DNA from: Planctomycetota bacterium
Lineage (GTDB): Bacteria; Planctomycetota; Planctomycetia; Pirellulales; Pirellulaceae
NCBI GenBank assembly: GCA_017303505.1
Contig: JAFLCP010000029.1
Location: forward strand, 1 to 61,283
Direction of reading: 5' to 3'
DNA length: 61,283 nt
Positions 55,888-61,283 of the stretch are shown in pieces (within the stretch, counting starts at the first letter, position 1; every line of letters begins with the position of its first letter). Under the pieces are notes generated by a model, which saw only the letters and a program-made list of their open reading frames with translations, was not told where the DNA came from and ran no database searches. The position numbers were made by a program, and so were the translations under genes.

Positions 55888-56442
55888 TTATTTCTCAGCC
55901 TTTTCTACACCCAGCGCTTCCAATTTTGCGGCTAGGTCCTGGCCGTGCGATGCGGTCTTCACGGCATCATCGATAGCCAAAATCTTTCCATCTTTGCCGA
56001 CGATGAAAGTCACACGATTCGCAGTCGGATTGGCACCTACTTTTGCAATCCCAAACTTCTTCGCTACGCTGCCATCTGGATCGCTCAGAATGGGATAATC
56101 CAACTCCAAGGATTTAGCAAAGTCCTTGTTCTTGCTCACCGGATCGCAACTGGCTGTGAAATATGCCACATTGAATTTGCGAAGTGCTTCTCCATGCTCT
56201 TTCATCGATTGGCATTCTTTGGTGCAACCACCCGTAAATGCGCGAGGGTACCAAGCAATGATAAATGCTTTTTTACCCACCAAATCCTTGAGGCTGTATT
56301 TGGTACCATCGGTACCTTCCATTTCAAAGTCAGGGCACTCTGCCCCAACCTTAAGCCCGTCGGCGGCCTGACCTATTGCCAGCGTCTGCAAAACGAAACC
56401 CAGCGCCAAAACCCCAGACAAAACAAAAGTGGCGAGCTTCAT
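55888..56442 (-). CDS. Exported AhpC/TSA-family (BCP-like) peroxiredoxin
   Basis: 184 residues from the ATG at 56442 with GGAG upstream. A signal peptide ('LATFVLSGVLALGFVLQTLA') marks it as periplasmic, unlike E. coli BCP. The active site is 'YPRAFTGGCTKECQSMKEHG': peroxidatic C73, and C77 as a candidate resolving cysteine three residues on rather than four. The rest of the thioredoxin fold ('FIIAWYPRAFTG', 'DYPILSDPDGSVAKKFGI', 'RVTFIVGKDGKI') is complete. It reduces peroxides outside the cytoplasm. Confidence 0.92.
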   Translation of the reverse strand: MKLATFVLSGVLALGFVLQTLAIGQAADGLKVGAECPDFEMEGTDGTKYSLKDLVGKKAFIIAWYPRAFTGGCTKECQSMKEHGEALRKFNVAYFTASCDPVSKNKDFAKSLELDYPILSDPDGSVAKKFGIAKVGANPTANRVTFIVGKDGKILAIDDAVKTASHGQDLAAKLEALGVEKAEK

Positions 56443-56631
56443 ACAAAATCTCCAATGAAGAATCATGACCTGTGCATCACGAAAAATGTGCGGTGAACAT
56501 TATAGTGTACTTTTCTTGGAATGTCACAGTTCGCGGTTCGGCGCCTCCCAGTTTGGTCTCAGTTTGCTAAACTTCACACTCTTTCCCCTGTTGCTCCTAG
56601 CACCGTTTGTATTCGAAAGCTTGCTTCAACC

Positions 56632-57393
56632 ATGTTCGAGCTGACATTCGAAGATTGGTGTTATCTTTTGATAGGGGCCTTTGGCATTGGTGTCGCCAAA
56701 AGTGGGCTCTCTGGCGTTAGCATGGTCCATGTGATCGTGTTTGCTTGGGTATTTGGGGCACGCCTATCGACCGGCGTTCTGCTACCTTTGCTGATCATTG
56801 GCGACTTATGCGCAGTGTATTTGGTGGGTAAGGATGTGCTCTGGAATTACGTCCGGAAGCTGTTACCACCCGCATTAATTGGAGTGGTTATTGGGTGGTG
56901 GCTTCTTTCTTGGTTGGATGAACGCACTTTCAAGCCATTGATTGGACTCGTTATTGTGGCTCTCACTTGCGGTCAACTGTTCCGGATGTGGCGTCCTGAT
57001 TTGATGGAAAAAGTTCCCAATTCAGTTTGGTTCGCTTGGTTCATGGGCATCACGACCGGGATCACGACGATGCTGGCGAACGCAGCTGGTCCGATTGTCG
57101 CCCTCTTTCTGCTCGCGATTGCTTTGCCCAAGATGCAATTGGTTGCCACAAGTGCTTGGTTCTTTCTGATCTTGAATATCAGCAAAGTACCTTTCAGTCT
57201 CAACCTCGGCCTAATCGATCAGCGAACCTTGACACTTAATTTACTTTTGGCGCCAGTGGTTATTTGCGGCCTTCTCTTCGGTCGCTGGATCATCAAGAAG
57301 ATCCCCCAGAAACTCTTTGACTCGCTTATCTTAGCGTTTACTGCTGTTGCCGCGATTCGTTTGATCGTGGCAGGATTTCAAAGCGAAACCTAA
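56632..57393 (+). CDS. TauE/SafE-family membrane transporter
   Basis: 253 residues from the ATG at 56632; the frame opens at 56521 with a basic stretch that is not membrane-like. About eight hydrophobic segments, with the family motif 'GIGVAKSGLSGVSMVHVIVF' in the first repeat and 'GITTGITTMLANAAGPIVALFLL' in the second, the latter carrying the characteristic N-A-A-G-P. Such proteins export or import sulfite, sulfonates or other organic anions. No substrate-specific neighbours. Confidence 0.88.
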   Translation: MFELTFEDWCYLLIGAFGIGVAKSGLSGVSMVHVIVFAWVFGARLSTGVLLPLLIIGDLCAVYLVGKDVLWNYVRKLLPPALIGVVIGWWLLSWLDERTFKPLIGLVIVALTCGQLFRMWRPDLMEKVPNSVWFAWFMGITTGITTMLANAAGPIVALFLLAIALPKMQLVATSAWFFLILNISKVPFSLNLGLIDQRTLTLNLLLAPVVICGLLFGRWIIKKIPQKLFDSLILAFTAVAAIRLIVAGFQSET

Positions 57394-57418
57394 AGTGGTC
57401 GGTGAGGTATAACACACC

Positions 57419-58306
57419 TTAGAAAGTTGTCGGGTAAATGACGATTTCGATGCGACGATTTTCTGCTCTTCCAATTGCAGATTGATTGCTCGCGCGTGGA
57501 TGATTGGTACCATGACCGATCGTGAATAGTTGGTTAGGAGCCAACTGATTCCGTTTGGTCAGGTAGTCGACCACTTGCATCGCTTGAGCTGTCGAAAGCT
57601 GTAAGGGCGAACTGAAATTCCCGCCATACAAGGGTCCGTCGTCCGCATGTCCTTCAATCCCAACGCGTTGCTTCGGATACATTTTGGAAATCGTATTGGC
57701 GACGGGATCTAAGATGTTGCTCGCACTTCCATTAAGTTGATCAGTGCCTGAAGCAAAAATCTGATCGGCGGGAATGCGGATTCGAATGGTATCTCCATCC
57801 ACTTCTGTCGTTGCACCAGGAATCTGAATCGATCCCGCTTGCCGTGCCATCGAACTATTCGCCGTCAACGTTGCACCACTTTGGGTCGTACTCGAAGCTT
57901 GAATGCCGCGTGGTTGATTGGGTAGCGGCGCCGAAGCGACGCGAGACGCATCTTGTTTTGAACTTTGAACCTGAGCCGTCATGTCGCCCAGTTGTTTTTG
58001 CAACAATGCAGCCCGCTCTTTGTAGAGATCACCTTGCTGTTGAACTTGAGCCAACTGAGCAGTCAGCATGCGATTGTTGTCATCAAGCGCCCGCACTCGC
58101 CGTTCTAAATCCGCCAGTTCAGTCGAAGTCGGTACTGCGGCAGTCCCCGCAGCGGCTGTTGCCCCTTGTGAGCTGGAACCTAGAGTATTGAAACCTAGCG
58201 GCTGTGGCTGCGCAAACGGATTGCTGTTACAACCTGCGACCAAAAGCAGGCCGCATTGAAGAAAGCAACATAGAGCCGCCATGCTGCAATGTCGACACAG
58301 CATCAT
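57419..58306 (-). CDS. OmpA-family lipoprotein
   Basis: 295 residues. Lipobox 'LLVAGCNSNP' with lipidated C26. A coiled coil follows ('LADLERRVRALDDNNRMLTAQ') to about residue 120, a Ser/Ala-rich linker, and a C-terminal OmpA peptidoglycan-binding domain from about 175 ('IPADQIFASGTDQLNGSA', 'RVGIEGHADDGP', 'GRAENRRIEIVIYP'). It probably ties the outer membrane or an envelope complex to the wall. Convergent with the TauE gene, 25 bases apart. Confidence 0.92.
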   Translation of the reverse strand: MMLCRHCSMAALCCFLQCGLLLVAGCNSNPFAQPQPLGFNTLGSSSQGATAAAGTAAVPTSTELADLERRVRALDDNNRMLTAQLAQVQQQGDLYKERAALLQKQLGDMTAQVQSSKQDASRVASAPLPNQPRGIQASSTTQSGATLTANSSMARQAGSIQIPGATTEVDGDTIRIRIPADQIFASGTDQLNGSASNILDPVANTISKMYPKQRVGIEGHADDGPLYGGNFSSPLQLSTAQAMQVVDYLTKRNQLAPNQLFTIGHGTNHPRASNQSAIGRAENRRIEIVIYPTTF

Positions 58307-58420
58307 GAATTCGTCTCCACTTCTGTAGGCGCGTAAACCGACGAAGTGGGACAGTAGACATTGATGCCAGCGACGACAAGGTCAATCTAGTTCTAGGCCA
58401 ATCTCAGCCGACGATTGCTA

Positions 58421-58768
58421 TCAATGAGAGGCAGAAACACCGTACTGAAGATGCCAATACCTAGCAATTTCTTTGGCTCCACTAATGAACATCCGCCCGT
58501 TAGATTGTGCCACGACCATATCATGAGGGGGAATCGAATGGTTGTTCAGGACCAACACCGGACAGCCTTGATGTTGTTCGCCGATCGCATCGACAACGGC
58601 TTTCCGTGGACGCATGAAATCAACGTACTGAATATCAAGATGATGACGCAGTGCGGGAAAGTAGCTCAATACTCCCTCGATCATCGCGCAATCGGGACAA
58701 TAGAAACATCGTTGATCGGCCCCATCCTTGAAATCACTTTTCAAGAGGAAAAGCGTATCTCGACTCAT
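58421..58768 (-). CDS. DUF3088 family protein
   Basis: 115 residues. The start 'MSRDTLFLLKSDFKDG' and 'RCFYCPDCAMIEGVLSYFP' match DUF3088, including the CxxC pair, and 'CPVLVLNNHSIPP' follows. The thioredoxin-like pattern hints at a redox role but function is unknown. Last gene of a minus-strand set, 28 bases after the 158-residue gene. Confidence 0.88.
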   Translation of the reverse strand: MSRDTLFLLKSDFKDGADQRCFYCPDCAMIEGVLSYFPALRHHLDIQYVDFMRPRKAVVDAIGEQHQGCPVLVLNNHSIPPHDMVVAQSNGRMFISGAKEIARYWHLQYGVSASH

Positions 58769-58796
58769 CGTTCAACTCCTTTGAATTTCTGCCAAT

Positions 58797-59273
58797 CTAT
58801 AAATACATCCCGATATAGCCACCCGATTCATCTACAGATTTTTCAAGGGCAGCCAAACGCGCTCGGACTTTCTCAAGATCCCCAGCCGCGATATAGCGAT
58901 CGAATTCAACAAGAACGGCCCGATGCACCGACTCGGCTAACCAGGCCACCACTTGTTGGTTGAGCCAGCTGCAATTTTCTTCTCGTAGCTCGACCAACAA
59001 GTCAGAACGAATCGATTTGCAATCTTGTGCATCGGTAAACAGAGTTCCTTCAAAGGCGAAGCAGACCACGCCTAACGAAGGATCGTTGGTGAGATGAAAT
59101 TTACAGAGAGCATTGTGCAAATAATAGGTATTGTGTGTCCCATGAGCGGCAACCGCGAGCTGCATTCGAGCAAACTTCTCTTCCAATTTGGGCGACGCAT
59201 CTTCAGGCGCGCGCAAATGGATGGCATTCCGCAGAGGCAAACAATCAAATGTGATTTCAACCCAACGATCCAT
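58797..59273 (-). CDS. Hypothetical protein in DUF3088 operon
   Basis: 158 residues, cytoplasmic by appearance, mixed alpha/beta: 'RWVEITFDCLPLRNAIHLRAP', 'HGTHNTYYLHNALCKFHLTND', 'VCFAFEGTLFTDAQDCKSI' and a helical C-terminus 'LVEFDRYIAAGDLEKVRARLAAL'. Family not recognised. Spacing of 23 and 28 bases to its neighbours supports a three-gene operon. Confidence 0.75.
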   Translation of the reverse strand: MDRWVEITFDCLPLRNAIHLRAPEDASPKLEEKFARMQLAVAAHGTHNTYYLHNALCKFHLTNDPSLGVVCFAFEGTLFTDAQDCKSIRSDLLVELREENCSWLNQQVVAWLAESVHRAVLVEFDRYIAAGDLEKVRARLAALEKSVDESGGYIGMYL

Positions 59274-59296
59274 CGTTTCGGATTCCTATTCTCTAA

Positions 59297-61162
59297 CTAA
59301 CGCAACACAGCTTGCAACCAACCTTGTTCCATCTTGAGGTCAGATAAGCGAAGCTCGGGTAGATTGGGGAAACGTTTCTTAAGATCACCTGCCATGGCGG
59401 ACGATTCAGCGTCTGCAGGTTTATCGAGCAGTTTTTCGCGGAAGAGTTTGTCAAACTTACCCTTCAAGAAAGCTTGCAGAGTGACAGCCCGAGTGCCGCG
59501 TGCTTGTCGTCCCACTAAATCGATGCGAACATCACCTTGTCGCACCAATTCTGTTCGGCCATCAACAGTATTGGGAGCATAAACTGCTTTGACCGTAAGC
59601 GATTGGTCCAAGGCCTGATCTCCGCGTTCCATACGAGTCAAGCGAACCGTTATTTCGACTTGACCATTGCGCAAATCCATTTCTACAGGGTGGAAATTGG
59701 CGAGAGTGATCGACCAAGGACGTTCATCTTCTTGATTCAGCATTTCTTCCGGAACTTTACCGAAGATCTGCTTGGCCAAGTCAGGCAATTCTTCGCTACG
59801 GATAACCCGACCACCGAGGATCGAATCACCATAATTCATCACCACCGATTGATGCACGCGAACGACCAAATCACCCTCAACAACGGGAATTGGACATGCT
59901 TGAGGAGCCGATAATTGGTACGGACGCCCATGGTCCAAAAGCAGATTCAGCTCACTGTCGGTCGTGCTGCTTTGAGCAGCGGGAGCGGTCAGAGCCATGC
60001 GTTGCAAAAACAACTTGGCGTTTCCACCCGCTTGAGAGAGCTGCTCATCGGTTTGCTGCCGGAATTGATCGCCGACCCGTTTTTGTAAACGTTCTTCAGC
60101 AATGCAGTCAGCTTGTGACTTTGACTTGGCAGCCTTTTTATTTGCGATATTTCGAACCAAATTCGAACGATGCGATATCGAATCGATAACGCTACAGAAA
60201 TCGCTTTCGACGCAAACCGGTCCTGTGCTTACCGCCACGCTCTCTTCGGCCGATGGAATGAGCGAGAAAGATCGCGACACTTGCACATCGGCAAAGCCTC
60301 GTGAATCGATTCGTACGCCGCGGTTGTACCCTACGTTGTCACTGGATACTTTGCCCGTCATCAACAACTGCAATTGGGCATTATGAGCGTTGGGAATAAA
60401 GCAGCCTTCCAAAGTTCCATCAATGGTGGCACAGCCGGTCATGTTGGTACCTAAGATCACTTCATGCACAGGATTCGTTTGGTGAACCGGGCGACTGATC
60501 GCTTTGCTTGCCAGCGATTCCTTAACCATGATTTGCATGTTGGGGTGTGAATATTCTTTGCGAATCAATGACCGTAATTTAGGAGCTTGTCGGCTATCCC
60601 AGAGATAACTCAAGAGCAATCCTGTGTCGCGCGAACGTTCGAGCTCTTGCTCAGCGACTGAATGGGTCTGAAGATGTTGGTCGAGTTCTTCAAGTCGACG
60701 CGCGAGCAAGGTCATGGTTTGCTCGCTGTTTTTTCCAAATCGCAAAGCGTGAGCCATGGTGGCCAATGCGTCGCGAACATCGGTGAAAGGTCGGGTTTCT
60801 AATCCGACATAATTTTGACGGAAGCGTGTTTCAATTTCCGAGTAATCCGAAGCAGTGGCTTCAGGATTGGCAACGATTTCCTTGAGCTTGTCCCAATGCA
60901 AAAACTTCATCCACTTCGCACCGTTTTCGCTGTGGGCGGGAATGAGAAAATTCTCCAAGCGTTGCATTGCCGAAGCCAATTTGGCTTGAGCCTCACTGAC
61001 GCTAGGCAAGGTCGATGAATTCAGTTCCTTGGAACCTTCTTTGAGAACTTCAGTCCAATTAATCGCAGGGCTGGCCTCTTGAGCGTTGGCAGCTTCGGAC
61101 ATCGTCAATGAACTACCCATCATTAACATGACCAATGCCGATTTAAACGCGATTCTTCTCAT
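59297..61162 (-). CDS. Large exported protein of unknown function
   Basis: 621 residues from the ATG at 61162, which starts a signal peptide ('FKSALVMLMMGSSLTMSEAANAQ'); the frame from 61252 puts 30 non-signal residues first. A helical N-terminal part ('LEELDQHLQTHSVAEQELERS') precedes a beta-rich middle ('GTNMTGCATIDGTLEGCFIPN') and a C-terminal region with 'NGQVEITVRLTRMERGDQ'. Four cysteine pairs may form disulfides. The length and plan fit a planctomycete-specific secreted family; I give no function. First gene of the DUF3088 set. Confidence 0.78.
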   Translation of the reverse strand: MRRIAFKSALVMLMMGSSLTMSEAANAQEASPAINWTEVLKEGSKELNSSTLPSVSEAQAKLASAMQRLENFLIPAHSENGAKWMKFLHWDKLKEIVANPEATASDYSEIETRFRQNYVGLETRPFTDVRDALATMAHALRFGKNSEQTMTLLARRLEELDQHLQTHSVAEQELERSRDTGLLLSYLWDSRQAPKLRSLIRKEYSHPNMQIMVKESLASKAISRPVHQTNPVHEVILGTNMTGCATIDGTLEGCFIPNAHNAQLQLLMTGKVSSDNVGYNRGVRIDSRGFADVQVSRSFSLIPSAEESVAVSTGPVCVESDFCSVIDSISHRSNLVRNIANKKAAKSKSQADCIAEERLQKRVGDQFRQQTDEQLSQAGGNAKLFLQRMALTAPAAQSSTTDSELNLLLDHGRPYQLSAPQACPIPVVEGDLVVRVHQSVVMNYGDSILGGRVIRSEELPDLAKQIFGKVPEEMLNQEDERPWSITLANFHPVEMDLRNGQVEITVRLTRMERGDQALDQSLTVKAVYAPNTVDGRTELVRQGDVRIDLVGRQARGTRAVTLQAFLKGKFDKLFREKLLDKPADAESSAMAGDLKKRFPNLPELRLSDLKMEQGWLQAVLR

Positions 61163-61283
61163 AGCTGCTCTTTCAATCCGTAGTTGAGTTTCTGGAACAA
61201 GTGTTGTGCGAATGGCACCTACGGTCGGTATGCGATTTCGGCGCCCATTCAATTGGGTATAGAAACACTTCCAGCGGTACGGT

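Noticed and set aside
1-61283. CRISPR arrays, tRNA or rRNA genes, insertion sequences and phage genes
   Set aside because: No regularly spaced repeats, no cloverleaf or rRNA-like stretch, and no transposase or integrase motif was noticed anywhere. A dedicated scan with tRNAscan-SE and an IS search would be decisive.

Overview
This window looks like chromosomal DNA of a planctomycete, most likely near the Pirellulales; genus not determinable by eye. The evidence is a gene repertoire typical of that phylum: a Tat-exported DUF1501 protein, two DUF1080 proteins (one fused to c-type haem and PA14 domains), a PVC-type sorbosone-dehydrogenase-like propeller, a MoxR/VWA pair, large membrane proteins with anti-sigma-like N-termini, PSP1 and OmpA-type proteins, and weak or absent Shine-Dalgarno sites before several genes. 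No rRNA, tRNA, CRISPR array, insertion sequence, integrase or phage gene was seen.

Layout. 1-9 kb: an LRR protein end, a multi-spanning membrane protein, a degenerate GGDEF-like protein, a minus-strand set (DUF6677-like membrane protein, 65-residue membrane protein, DUF1080 protein), a DUF1501 protein and a 764-residue anti-sigma-like membrane protein. 9-18 kb: a plus-strand series of hpf, EIIA(Ntr)-like, HPr, PTS enzyme I, a DUF2344/TIGR03936 protein, RNase E/G, then a nucleotide-sugar epimerase, an orphan solute-binding lipoprotein and a Gfo/Idh/MocA oxidoreductase. 18-22 kb: an HD-GYP gene overlapping a PilZ-like gene (a c-di-GMP pair) with a strong terminator, an unrecognised protein and a YpfJ-type zinc peptidase. 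22-30 kb: minus-strand PSP1-VWA-MoxR, divergent from biotin synthase, an FAH-family enzyme and a methyltransferase. 30-39 kb: a 1204-residue DUF1080/cytochrome c/PA14 protein, the propeller protein, glyA, a lone receiver protein and a TPR-like exported protein.

39-46 kb is the most unusual part. Two tandem paralogues encode exported HEAT-like proteins that each end in a Hedgehog/intein-type Hint domain with its catalytic residues intact. Next come a bacterial poly(ADP-ribose) glycohydrolase and a glycoside-hydrolase-like pseudogene broken by three in-frame nonsense codons without any frameshift. 46-61 kb returns to core genes: a receiver protein, rplM-rpsI, a Trm112-like protein, metK, a membrane protein, a UDPGP-family uridylyltransferase, mannose-1-phosphate guanylyltransferase and ruvX, an anti-sigma-like protein, a secreted peroxiredoxin, a TauE/SafE exporter, an OmpA-type lipoprotein and a DUF3088 operon.

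All assignments come from reading the translations against remembered family motifs; no database search was run. Start codons were often moved downstream of the longest reading frame to fit ribosome-binding sites, signal peptides or family N-termini, as stated per gene.
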